Source of the DNA: an uncultured Campylobacter sp.
GTDB lineage: Bacteria; Campylobacterota; Campylobacteria; Campylobacterales; Campylobacteraceae
Reading direction: 5' to 3'
NCBI RefSeq assembly: GCF_937997535.1
Contig: NZ_CALKTT010000063.1
Location: 1-40,747, forward strand
Length of the DNA stretch: 40,747 bases
Part shown: piece after piece, positions 1 through 6,919 of the stretch
Position numbering within the stretch: the first letter of the stretch is position 1
Layout of the letters: each line of letters starts with the position of its first letter
Position numbers and translations under genes: made by a program
Notes under the pieces: generated by a model
Told to the model about the DNA's origin: nothing
Databases searched by the model: none
The model's input: the letters and a program-made list of their open reading frames with translations, nothing else

Positions 1-56
1 ATAATATCATATTTCTTAATATCCTCTTTAGAAATATATTCCGCAATAAACGCCAC
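1..56 (-). CDS. partial fourth copy of the putative immunity protein family (cut by window edge)
   Basis: Only the first 18 codons are present. Reading leftward from a GTG at 56, the peptide begins VAFIAEYISKEDIKKYDI, which parallels MAFENAIITKEDDEKYGL of the three paralogues to its right. An AAGGA ribosome site sits inside the last codons of the gene ending at 58, so the genes are packed head to tail and probably co-transcribed. Function is unknown; an immunity role is inferred from the toxin cassette at 1020-1634. It could also be a diverged orphan. Confidence 0.55.
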   Translation of the reverse strand, partial: MAFIAEYISKEDIKKYDI

Positions 57-57
57 T

Positions 58-504
58 TTATTTTTCCTTTCTTACATCTATTAATGCTACACTAAAATCA
101 TCCTTATCCTCCCAGCCTGGTCTAAATTTAAAATCAATCAAAACATCTCTCAATATTTTAATAACTTCATTATCTGGAATAATAGAATTTAGAACATTTA
201 CCTCGATAATTTTCCACACCCTTTGAAATTTGCGTCCATCCACTTCTTGATCATATTCGTAGTCCAAAAGAATATCTAAATTATTTCCTTGAATATAAAG
301 CCTCCATAGCTTTTTGCTCCCATAACCATAATCATACCCTTCATTTGGTAGTCTTTCAATTAAAAGAAACCAAATATCTTTTTGTCTATCAACAACAAAA
401 TTTCTAGGTAGTTCTTCATGATACGGACTATATTGATAAAAAATTTTGCTCAACCCGTACTTCTCATCATCCTCTTTGGTGATGATTGCATTTTCAAACG
501 CCAT
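58..504 (-). CDS. small putative immunity protein, paralogue 1
   Basis: A soluble protein of about 148 residues with no signal peptide or membrane segment. It shares the N-terminus MAFENAIITKEDDEKYGL with the copies at 506-964 and 1672-2133, and a scattered later pattern: V(I/V)D+..D.W, a Y-rich middle, LW.LY..G, and F.++WK. An upstream in-frame ATG at 525 exists. I choose the ATG at 504 because homology begins there and a GGGAGAG ribosome site lies about ten bases upstream, inside the preceding gene. The spacing to that gene is one base. No family name is recognised. Tandem small acidic proteins beside a toxin domain are typical of immunity genes in polymorphic-toxin loci, so the role is inferred from context. 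It is the most diverged of the three complete copies. Confidence 0.7.
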   Translation of the reverse strand: MAFENAIITKEDDEKYGLSKIFYQYSPYHEELPRNFVVDRQKDIWFLLIERLPNEGYDYGYGSKKLWRLYIQGNNLDILLDYEYDQEVDGRKFQRVWKIIEVNVLNSIIPDNEVIKILRDVLIDFKFRPGWEDKDDFSVALIDVRKEK

Positions 505-505
505 T

Positions 506-964
506 TTATTTTTCTCTCCCATCAACTAAATCTTGTAATTCCATAGTGAAATTTTCAATCTGCCCCCAAGCGCCATCATATCCATATACATTCAAAATTT
601 TATTTAAAAGCATAAGTATTTGATTTTTTGAAAGGGATTTGGTTTCTTTTGGCTTTAATTCTAAAAGCTTCCAAATTCTATGAAATTTTTCTGTATCCGA
701 TATATTGTTTTGGTAATCAAGCGTAGCCTCTATTATCTCTCCTTTACAATATAAAGTCCAAACCGATTTCTTAAGATATGCATGATCGTATTCCGGATCT
801 TGAAAAAATTTAGTTTCCATAAACCAGCAATCTGCACTTTTATCGACGACCCATGATTTTCCATCGGGTAAGGTTTTATAAGTGGGGTTAAATTGATAAA
901 ACAATTTGCTCAACCCATACTTCTCATCATCCTCTTTCGTGATGATTGCATTTTCAAACGCCAT
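506..964 (-). CDS. small putative immunity protein, paralogue 2, directly downstream of the toxin cassette
   Basis: A cytoplasmic-looking protein of 152 residues whose first 21 residues are nearly the same as those of paralogues 1 and 3. It is closer to paralogue 3 in the middle (CWFMET.FF.DPE.DHAYL.KS.W.LY.KGE) and near the end (YG.+GAW.Q). It has a strong AAGGAGGAGAG ribosome site a few bases before the ATG. It starts 55 bases after the toxin cassette stop at 1020, the normal place for the cognate immunity gene, so I infer it neutralises that toxin. Its upstream sequence (to 1045) is an almost exact copy of the sequence upstream of paralogue 3. No named family is recognised. Confidence 0.72.
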   Translation of the reverse strand: MAFENAIITKEDDEKYGLSKLFYQFNPTYKTLPDGKSWVVDKSADCWFMETKFFQDPEYDHAYLKKSVWTLYCKGEIIEATLDYQNNISDTEKFHRIWKLLELKPKETKSLSKNQILMLLNKILNVYGYDGAWGQIENFTMELQDLVDGREK

Positions 965-1045
965 TCTCTCCTCCTTAAGGAATTTAATAATCTTGATTTT
1001 ACGATATGTTTATATTCGCCTATGCGCTCATAAATATATCGTAGC
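919..1045. repeat. 127-bp direct repeat, copy A (toxin 3' end / immunity 5' end)
   Basis: Matches 2088-2214 at a constant offset of 1169 bases with only scattered mismatches and no gap visible by eye. It spans the last codons of the toxin cassette, the intergenic spacer with the ribosome site, and about the first 15 codons of the immunity gene. Such a repeat would allow cassette swapping or deletion by recombination. Confidence 0.8.
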
Positions 1046-1634
1046 AAGTAGAATTTATTATACTCGTTTCCCAATCAGGCTTAATAGAATTTAGCTTAGA
1101 GGCAAATTCCGCTTTATCCATACCGTTGATTTTAGTGATATTTTTGTTTTTGAGAAGTTCGGGGAGTTCGGTTTGATAGAATGTTCTCTCGACTTTAGCG
1201 TCTTTTCCTATTACAGTCACTACTTCACCTTTAATTTTGGAGACAAAGCGCCTAGAGGCTATATCCCATAAGCCGCTGTCTTTCTTATCAACATCGTGAA
1301 AGAATTTGTTGAGTTCAGATAGCGGCACTTTGCCATCAGCACTACCGCGTTTCTTATATTCTTCAATTACGTCAAATTCTGGATCACCATTACCAAATGC
1401 TCTCGTTAAAGCATTTTGTAAATTTTTATTTTCCCAGATATTTAAGAATTCACCGACTGACGTTTTATCTATCATCCTAACATCATTATATTGATTGGTT
1501 TTTCTTATATAGTCTTTAAAACCATCCATATCTTCTATGCCAGAATATAATATGGTTTTTGATCTATGTGCAGACAAGTCCAGCTTATTTAATACATTTA
1601 TTATATCTTGTTTGGTGTTAGCTGTTTTTAGCAA
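1020..1634 (-). CDS. orphan C-terminal toxin cassette with CD38/BST1-type ADP-ribosyl cyclase (NAD glycohydrolase) domain
   Basis: Predicted to cleave NAD+ (glycohydrolase or cyclase) as a toxin. The 204-residue product aligns by recall with vertebrate CD38/BST1. KTILYSGIEDM parallels KILLWSRIKDL of CD38. LWDIASRRF (about residues 123-131) parallels the YFWEIASKRF/FWKTVSRRF block holding the active-site Trp. TFYQTELPELLKNKNITKI parallels FFADYEIPNLQKEKITRI of BST1 and places a Glu (about residue 156) on the catalytic Glu. The Trp-Glu spacing is 33, against 37 in CD38. MIDKTSVGEFL may match LEDTLLGYL. The vertebrate disulphides are absent. Start: TTG at 1634 lacks a good ribosome site. An ATG at 1667 has AAAGGA upstream but is followed at once by an in-frame TAA, after which the frame is open. 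No secretion domain is present, so this is probably a silent or broken cassette of a larger polymorphic toxin. It sits between immunity paralogues 3 and 2. Confidence 0.68.
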   Translation of the reverse strand: MLKTANTKQDIINVLNKLDLSAHRSKTILYSGIEDMDGFKDYIRKTNQYNDVRMIDKTSVGEFLNIWENKNLQNALTRAFGNGDPEFDVIEEYKKRGSADGKVPLSELNKFFHDVDKKDSGLWDIASRRFVSKIKGEVVTVIGKDAKVERTFYQTELPELLKNKNITKINGMDKAEFASKLNSIKPDWETSIINSTCYDIFMSA

Positions 1635-1671
1635 CTCATTTGCTTGTTCAAGTGTTAAATTTTACATAATC

Positions 1672-2133
1672 TTATCCTTTCAGCTGATTTATTAGTGTTA
1701 CTTTATAGTTTGGTGATTTAGCCTGTCTCCATGCACCACCCAATCCATAAACATCAAGAATTTCTTTCAAAAGTATAAAAATTTCTTTATTAGTTAATCT
1801 ACTATAAGTAATCGGTCTTATATCCAATAGAAGCCATACTTTATCATATGATATTTGATCTATAATTTTATTATAAAGCTCGGTATCTAGTATAATTTCG
1901 AACATCTCGCCTTTATAATAAAGCACCCATAAACTTTTTGAGAGGTAAGCGTGGTCTAGCTCCGGATCCGGAAAAAATCCACTCTCCATAAGCCAGCAGT
2001 CGCGCTCTCTGTCTATGACCCAATACCATTGATCCGGCAAACCCCTATCGTGCCGATTATACTTGAGAAACATCTTAGTAAGTCCATACTTTTCATCATC
2101 CTCTTTGGTGATGATCGCATTTTCAAACGCCAT
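1672..2133 (-). CDS. small putative immunity protein, paralogue 3, upstream of the toxin cassette
   Basis: A protein of 153 residues with no export signal. It starts MAFENAIITKEDDEKYGL, then YWVIDRERDCWLMESGFFPDP and ELDHAYLSKSLWVLYYKGE, close to paralogue 2. The ATG at 2133 follows a strong AAGGAGGAGAG ribosome site. It ends four bases before the ATG that precedes the toxin cassette, so it is translationally linked to it. The sequence directly upstream (2189-2245) still carries the last codons of another toxin, so this gene was probably the immunity partner of a cassette now lost. The immunity role is inferred from context only. Confidence 0.72.
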   Translation of the reverse strand: MAFENAIITKEDDEKYGLTKMFLKYNRHDRGLPDQWYWVIDRERDCWLMESGFFPDPELDHAYLSKSLWVLYYKGEMFEIILDTELYNKIIDQISYDKVWLLLDIRPITYSRLTNKEIFILLKEILDVYGLGGAWRQAKSPNYKVTLINQLKG

Positions 2134-2214
2134 TCTCTCCTCCTTAAGAAATTTAATAATCTTGATTTTACGATATGTTTATATTCGCCTATACGCTCAT
2201 AAATATAGCGTAGG
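2088..2214. repeat. 127-bp direct repeat, copy B
   Basis: Second copy of the repeat at 919-1045: immunity gene 5' end, ribosome site, spacer, and the last codons of a toxin that is otherwise missing here. Confidence 0.8.
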
Positions 2215-2245
2215 AGTTAAATTTATAATTGATTTTGCCTTGAAC
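2189..2245 (-). pseudogene. remnant of a second toxin cassette C-terminus
   Basis: Read on the minus strand, the bases before paralogue 3 encode NSYAIFMSV followed by TAG, matching NSTCYDIFMSA and TAG at the end of the 1020-1634 cassette. The stop codons are offset by exactly the repeat distance (1169). Homology fades beyond about 2245 into unrelated GC-rich sequence. This is the scar of a deleted toxin module whose immunity gene survived. The adjoining 2246-2457 contains no gene I can support. Confidence 0.6.
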
Positions 2246-2457
2246 CGCGCGCAACGCTCTCGTTAAAATTTTTAAAATTTTAAAGTGCAACTTAAATTTA
2301 CAGCCGCAGCTCAGCGCGCGCAAAGCGTAGACCGCCGCCGTATGTTTTGAAATCCCGCTGCAAATCATGCGGCACTACGTATTCAAAACCCGCGCATATC
2401 AGGCGCTGTGATGGCGCGCCGAGCTACGCGGCGCGATTAAATTTCGCCGCGTCGCGC

Positions 2458-3591
2458 CTAAGCTTCTATCACGTAGGGGATTTTATCTTTCGCGCCGGCG
2501 CCCGCAAAGCCTTTAAGCCGCAGCAGGCAGCTGTCGCAAAGCCCGCACGCAGCGTCCTCACGCTCGTAGCAGCTCCACGTAAGCTCTAACGGCACGCCGA
2601 TCCCAAGCGCCAACGAGACGATCTGCGCCTTGCTAAGGTGCACGAGCGGGGTTTTGATGCGCGGATGAAAGCCGCGGCTCGTGCCCAGATCGAGCGCTCG
2701 CTCAAACGCGCCGATGAAGCCCGCGCTGCAGTCGGGGTAGCCGCTGCTATCCTCCTGCACCACGCCGATGAAAATCGCGTCGCAGCGCTCCTTCTCGGCA
2801 AGGGCGGCGGCGATGCTCAAAAACACGCCGTTGCGAAACGGCACGTAGGTGCTCGGCAGATCCGAAAACACGCTCTCGCCGCCCTGCGGCAGAATTTTAT
2901 CGCTTTGACTTTGCGATGAAATTTCACTCTCTGCGCGCTTCGATGAAATTTTATCGCCCTGCTGCGGCTCGGCTCCGCTTTGAGGTAAAATTTCACCTTC
3001 TTGAACCAGAATTTTACTGCCTTGCAGCGAAAGCTCATCGCCCCCTAGTAAAATTTCAGCGTCTTGCGTTAAAATTTCACCGCTCTGCGTACAGCTGCTC
3101 CGCGCCAAATCTACGCCGAGCGGAACGTTTGCGGAGCTCGTCGAGAAATTTGACGCAGCAAAATTTTGCCCGCCAATCTCGGCATTAATAGAATTTGCCG
3201 CAATAGAATTTTGCCCGTCTAGTTCAGCGGGGGAATTTGTCTCGATAAAATTTTGCCTACTGAGCTCAGTGCTCTTGGAATTTACCGCGCTGTCAATTTC
3301 GGCGCCGGTACAATTCGCCGCGCCGCAAAGCTCCGCCGCGCCCTTTCTGATCGGCAATGTGCCGTCTGTAAGGGCGCTGCCGCCGATTTGCGCGATGAAG
3401 CGAGCGTCTAAAACGAGCCTCTTTGCGACCCCCAAATCGTCGCAAATTTTACCGAAGCATTCGCGCTCTTTGCCCATCGTGCGCTGATCGTAGTCAAAGT
3501 GCAGCGCCACGATCTCGTAACCTTCGCGCCTCGCGATATAGGCGCAGGTCGCGCTGTCCATGCCGCCGCTGATCACGCATAAAGCTCTCAT
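2458..3591 (-). CDS. queC: QueC, 7-cyano-7-deazaguanine synthase with a large low-complexity insertion
   Basis: Makes preQ0 from 7-carboxy-7-deazaguanine, ammonia and ATP in queuosine synthesis. The N-terminal PP-loop SGGMDSAT (residues 8-15) and FDYDQR follow the family. The C-terminus has the zinc cysteines in WSCYEREDAACGLCDSC, and LPSTYVPFRNGVFLS is the conserved core block. Family length is about 220-230 residues; this one is 377 because about 155 residues (roughly 85-242) of Asn/Ser/Gln/Glu-rich sequence lie between the PP-loop part and LPSTYVP. Without it the protein is a normal QueC. The frame stays open and motifs are kept, so I expect function. It ends in IPYVIEA. It is divergent from ybeY across a 54-base shared promoter region. 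No other queuosine genes are in the window. Confidence 0.93.
   Translation of the reverse strand: MRALCVISGGMDSATCAYIARREGYEIVALHFDYDQRTMGKERECFGKICDDLGVAKRLVLDARFIAQIGGSALTDGTLPIRKGAAELCGAANCTGAEIDSAVNSKSTELSRQNFIETNSPAELDGQNSIAANSINAEIGGQNFAASNFSTSSANVPLGVDLARSSCTQSGEILTQDAEILLGGDELSLQGSKILVQEGEILPQSGAEPQQGDKISSKRAESEISSQSQSDKILPQGGESVFSDLPSTYVPFRNGVFLSIAAALAEKERCDAIFIGVVQEDSSGYPDCSAGFIGAFERALDLGTSRGFHPRIKTPLVHLSKAQIVSLALGIGVPLELTWSCYEREDAACGLCDSCLLRLKGFAGAGAKDKIPYVIEA
2866..3342. repeat. RAATTY-rich insertion inside queC
   Basis: By eye I count about 14 RAATTY hexamers between 2892 and 3290, against well under one expected by chance. The first part encodes N-F/N-S units (RQNF, GQNS, GQNF). 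The second part encodes the same DNA word in another frame as KIL/EIL units (GEILTQ, SKILVQ, DKILPQ). Confidence 0.75.
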
Positions 3592-3600
3592 TTTCGTCCT

Positions 3601-3620
3601 TTTTTTGCTAAAATTATACG
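3601..3620 (+). promoter_or_regulatory. candidate sigma-70 -10 region for ybeY
   Basis: TTTTTTGCTAAAATTATACG resembles the epsilonproteobacterial extended -10 box in a T-rich context, about 35 bases before the ybeY start. The ribosome site AGAGGGG follows at 3634-3640. Assigned by pattern only. Confidence 0.35.
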
Positions 3621-3645
3621 AAAATTTTATAAAAGAGGGGTAAAA

Positions 3646-4275
3646 ATGATACTTTGCGAACAGTCCTATCCCGAAATTTTGGACGCTATCGCGGCGGAGC
3701 TGGGCGGCGGGAGCGTCGAGCTAATTTTCGTGCGCGGCGAGGAGATGCGGCAGCTAAATGCCCAAACGCGCGGCATCGATAAGACGACCGACGTGCTGAG
3801 TTTCCCGCTCGATCCTGCAGCGTTTGCGGGCTTTGTCGGGAATTTGAACGAGGAAAATTCCGCGCATAAAAACAGTGACGATAAAAATCAAAACGCTGCG
3901 AATTCCGCTAGTGAAAATACAAGCGCCGCAAATTCTGCGAGTGAAAATTCCAATACCATAAATTCTGAAAATTCCGAGGGCGAAAGTTCTGGCGATAAAA
4001 ATTTAAAGAATGAGAATTTTGGCGTCGGGAATTTCGCCCCCGCACTGCTCGGCTCGGTCGTGATAAATTTAGACCTCGTAGAGCTGAAAGCCGCGCAGCT
4101 TGGGCACGGCAGAGATGACGAGACGGCGCTGCTTTTTACGCACGGCTTGTTGCATGTGCTAGGTTACGACCACGAGAGCGACGACGGGCAGATGCGCGCC
4201 AAGGAGTGTGAGATAATCGAGAAATTTCGCCTTCCAAAAAGCCTGATCGTGCGAACGGAGGGAAGCGAGGAGTAG
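3646..4275 (+). CDS. ybeY: YbeY, endoribonuclease / rRNA maturation factor with an inserted Asn/Ser repeat segment
   Basis: Metal-dependent RNase acting in 16S rRNA 3' maturation and ribosome quality control. The family zinc motif is present as HGLLHVLGYDH (about residues 166-176), and RGIDKTTDVLSFP (about 42-54) is the usual conserved block before it. GSVVINLDLVE follows the insertion. Family length is about 135-160 residues; this one has 209 because about 70 residues (roughly 61-131) such as NSASENTSAANSASENS are inserted between the LSFP block and GSVVI. The ATG at 3646 has a good AGAGGGG site. It is transcribed alone, away from queC. Confidence 0.92.
   Translation: MILCEQSYPEILDAIAAELGGGSVELIFVRGEEMRQLNAQTRGIDKTTDVLSFPLDPAAFAGFVGNLNEENSAHKNSDDKNQNAANSASENTSAANSASENSNTINSENSEGESSGDKNLKNENFGVGNFAPALLGSVVINLDLVELKAAQLGHGRDDETALLFTHGLLHVLGYDHESDDGQMRAKECEIIEKFRLPKSLIVRTEGSEE
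3826..4038. repeat. RAATTY-rich insertion inside ybeY
   Basis: I count about ten RAATTY words (mostly AAATTC) in about 195 bases, encoding NSxSEN-type repeats. The units NSASENTSAA and NSASENSNTI are a direct duplication with 15-18-base spacing. Confidence 0.75.
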
Positions 4276-4395
4276 GCGCTGTATATCGAAAAGGGGCGAG
4301 CAAAGCATGTGCGGCGACGTAAAATTCTAATCAAATTTTAAAAACGCAGATTGGGAAGCAAAAACTGCAAGCCCAAACCCGCAGCGATAAAAGGA

Positions 4396-4475
4396 TTTTT
4401 AGGGTAAATCGCCATGATTTCCCAACCAAAATTTTGCATACTTAAAGTTATCAACGGCAACTGAATGCATTGCAT
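4396..4475 (-). pseudogene. 3' fragment of the 6301-6849 membrane-anchored protein gene
   Basis: Minus-strand translation gives VAVDNFKYAKFWLGNHGD, matching AIDNFEYAKFWLGNYGEF near the C-terminus of the 6301-6849 product. A one-base deletion after GNHG shifts the frame. It lies just after the frameshifted secreted-protein gene at 4486, preceded by an AAGGAGTATACCATG that resembles the start-like sequence after 6920. It is debris from a duplicated two-gene module. The rest of 4276-4395 shows no gene. Confidence 0.6.
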
Positions 4476-4485
4476 GGTATACTCC

Positions 4486-5306
4486 TTAACGATAAATTTT
4501 TGTATTTAAATACGAATTTATACAATTTATAGAAACGGATGTTCGCGAAACTTTGTCTTTAAATTTACTAATTTGAATAGAAACCGCTTTAAGACCGTTT
4601 ATTAAATTTACGGAATCGATAAAAAGTAGATAATCTTCGCTCTTATATTTTATCGGTCCGAAATAAATCAGGGTATCTCCTGCGATCTTGTTTCGATAAT
4701 CCTCAAAATCTGCCCTGCTATAATATGAATCTCGTATGAGGGGTCTTTTATAATTTTACTGCACTCTTGCGGATCTAGAATATACATAAAATTTGCAAAA
4801 GACATCTCGTATTGCCGAAAATCTTCTCTATACGTCATAATATACAAAAGCTTATTATCAAATTTATATAACGTAAATCCTCTCCCCGTAAAGCCGTCTC
4901 TAATCGTTTTATTCATATCCATATACCAGCAATCGCCCATATTTTTCTTTAAAACGGGGTTATTGTAATCCGTCGTATCAAAAACCAGAGGCTTGATTAC
5001 GCTTATATTTTTCCATTCGAATAGATCATCGTAAAAGTCGTTGCAGAAGTCTCTTTCTTTTGATAAATGCTCTTCATACTCTTTTTTGAGCGTTGCATTT
5101 CTATCTATTTGCCAAAAGCTAACGGTTTTTCCGTTGAAAGTGGTTTCTCCTTCTACCATACCGGAAGGATTGTTTCTTACTACTTTCCTATCATTAGCTT
5201 TCCATAAAGCTATTTTTAAATCAAAAGGAATTTCCGTATCGCTTACATCGTTTGCATTCGCAAATAGTACGAATGCGATCATTAAGATGAAAATATGAAC
5301 CCACAT
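4486..5306 (-). pseudogene. secreted paralogue family protein, frameshifted copy (open frame 4668-5306)
   Basis: Unknown function. The present open frame gives 212 residues: signal peptide (MWVHIFILMIAFVLFANA), then the family core FNGKTVSFWQIDRNATLKKE, YEEHLSKERDFC, FYDDLFEWKN, DCWYMDMN and GRGFTLYK. It diverges from its paralogues after KDPS. In another frame the sequence continues RADFEDYRNKIAGDTLIYFGP, YKSEDYLLFID and ends NTKIYR with a stop at 4486-4488, matching the 5315-6115 product (YVNTKLYR). The frame break is at a run of four G on the plus strand (4740-4743); a fifth base would restore the full-length frame. It starts eight bases after the 5315 gene stop, same operon. Two conserved Cys suggest a periplasmic disulphide. 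Confidence 0.72.
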
Positions 5307-5314
5307 AACCGCCC

Positions 5315-6115
5315 CTATCGATAAAGCTTCGTATTTACGTATGAATTGCTACAAACAGGCATTTGTAAAATACCGTCTTTAAATTTCCTGATTGTGACGT
5401 TGAATAGTTGTCCGCTATCCGTATTGTCAAAATCTATGAAAAGTAGATAGTCTATATCTTTATAACGTATCGGTTCGGCATAAAACAGACGCCGTTTATA
5501 TATGATATTGCCTGGAATCTCCAAATTTACCCTGCTACGAGGATCTTTTGTGATTTTACTACACTCTTTGGGATCTAAAATGTAAGCAAGATTTGCGAAA
5601 TCATCCGTCTGATATATATAAGGAGTGGTTTTGTAAATCATAATATACAAAAGCTTATTATCAAATTTATATAATGTAAATCCTCGCCCGCTAAAGCCGT
5701 CTTTAATCGTTTTATTCATATCCATATACCAGCAATCGCCCATATTTTTCTTTAAAACGGGGTTATTGTAATCCGTCGTATCAAAAACCAGAGGTTTGAT
5801 TATATTTATATTTTTCCATTCGAACAGATCATCGTAAAAGTCATTGCAGAAGTCTCTTTCTTTTGATAAATGCTCTTCGTATTCTTTTTTGAGCGTTGCA
5901 TTATCTTCTATCGTAAAAAAATAAAAACTCTTGCCGTTAAAGGTAGTTGCACCCCGGATCATAGGTTCGTGAAGGGCTTTTCTTACAACTTTTTTATCTT
6001 GAATTTTCCATAAAATAGGTTCCAGTTGCCATGGCATCGATGGATGCTTTATATCATCCGCTTTTGCGAACGATACGGCAAACAAGATCGCTAAAATAAA
6101 AACACGAATTTGCAT
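5315..6115 (-). CDS. secreted protein of a tandem paralogue family, function unknown
   Basis: 266 residues with a cleavable signal peptide (MQIRVFILAILFAVSFAKA). The mature protein holds the same core as its neighbours: W..D+KVVRK, FNGKSFYFF, NATLKKEYEEHLSKERDFC (about residues 72-90), FYDDLFEWKN, DCWYMDMNKT, GRGFTLYK and LLYIM. Both Cys of the core (ERDFC and GDCWY) are kept, and a third lies in DPKECSK. The last part, IDYLLFIDF to NTKLYR, is what the 4486 copy loses by frameshift. The central 100 residues are almost identical to that copy, showing a recent duplication. I do not recognise the family. Export and tandem duplication suggest an envelope or antagonism-related role, but nothing here proves it. 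Confidence 0.75.
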   Translation of the reverse strand: MQIRVFILAILFAVSFAKADDIKHPSMPWQLEPILWKIQDKKVVRKALHEPMIRGATTFNGKSFYFFTIEDNATLKKEYEEHLSKERDFCNDFYDDLFEWKNINIIKPLVFDTTDYNNPVLKKNMGDCWYMDMNKTIKDGFSGRGFTLYKFDNKLLYIMIYKTTPYIYQTDDFANLAYILDPKECSKITKDPRSRVNLEIPGNIIYKRRLFYAEPIRYKDIDYLLFIDFDNTDSGQLFNVTIRKFKDGILQMPVCSNSYVNTKLYR

Positions 6116-6300
6116 CCCTCACTCCTTAAAATGAGCTTTTGAAGCCTTAAAAGCGTTTTTGTTATCGGTCGTATAAGCTTATACAACATAATTACTTAAT
6201 CAAAGTATAAAATACATTATCATATCCGCACAAATATGAATTTATGCATATACCGCCGATCTATACGGCAGGCTTTCAGTGTTTCAATTACCGATCAATT

Positions 6301-6849
6301 TTATTCACACTCATGAATGTATGGATCTTTTAGGGTAAATTCACCGTAATTTCCCAACCAAAATTTTGCATACTCAAAATTATCAATCGCAAATGTCGCA
6401 TGGTGTTCGCTGTATACCCTGCGCGATCTGCATTTTTTGCCTTTGTAATCATAGTGATCTGATAGCTTTTTATAAAACTCGATGCTTTCGTTATCAAAGT
6501 CGTAGCCCAGCGCGATATCTTGATTTCGCCCGTCGTAAAAATGAATATAGTCGAAATCGAGGTTGTAATAAACTTTGCAATGATCATTATCGCCGTTTAT
6601 TATAGCATCGCCGCAATATTTTTCTAGCTTTAATTTCTCTTTTTCAAACTCATGCCGTAGCTCAATCTGCTCAGACGGGTCTAAATTTTGTGTTTTTTCA
6701 GTAAAAAATTCCTCTTCATACCTAAGCGCTTTTTGCAATAAAATAGTCGCATATTCGGCTTTTTTGGAATAAAAATATAGGAAATAAGAGGTGTATAACA
6801 TAAAGATAAACCCTACAAAAATCATAAAATTTCTAAGTAGTTTTTTCAA
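6301..6849 (-). CDS. small membrane-anchored protein, function unknown
   Basis: 182 residues with one N-terminal membrane segment (about residues 9-29, MIFVGFIFMLYTSYFLYFYS) and a charged periplasmic part rich in Glu, Lys, Asp and Tyr. A helical stretch from about 40 to 80 (FFTEKTQNLDPSEQIELRHE) could form a coiled coil. The C-terminal YAKFWLGNYGEFTLKDPYIH is the part repeated as debris at 4396-4475, so this gene has been duplicated together with the secreted family. It lies between the secreted paralogues at 5315 and 6920 and probably belongs to the same operon, after a gap of about 70 bases. The gap of 185 bases to the 5315 gene shows no feature. Confidence 0.65.
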   Translation of the reverse strand: MKKLLRNFMIFVGFIFMLYTSYFLYFYSKKAEYATILLQKALRYEEEFFTEKTQNLDPSEQIELRHEFEKEKLKLEKYCGDAIINGDNDHCKVYYNLDFDYIHFYDGRNQDIALGYDFDNESIEFYKKLSDHYDYKGKKCRSRRVYSEHHATFAIDNFEYAKFWLGNYGEFTLKDPYIHECE

Positions 6850-6919
6850 ATCGTTACCTTTTTAGATGCTTTATAGATTATTGGGTATCTCTCGAACCAA
6901 CTGAATGCGTTTGCATGAT

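Noticed and set aside
2347..2589. Open frame of about 80 codons on the plus strand
   Set aside because: It overlaps the end of queC in antisense, has Arg/Ala-rich composition and no ribosome site.
2638..3188. Several frames within and opposite queC rich in K-F-H and F-R repeats
   Set aside because: Alternative readings of the same repeat insertion; queC itself keeps its conserved ends and motifs.
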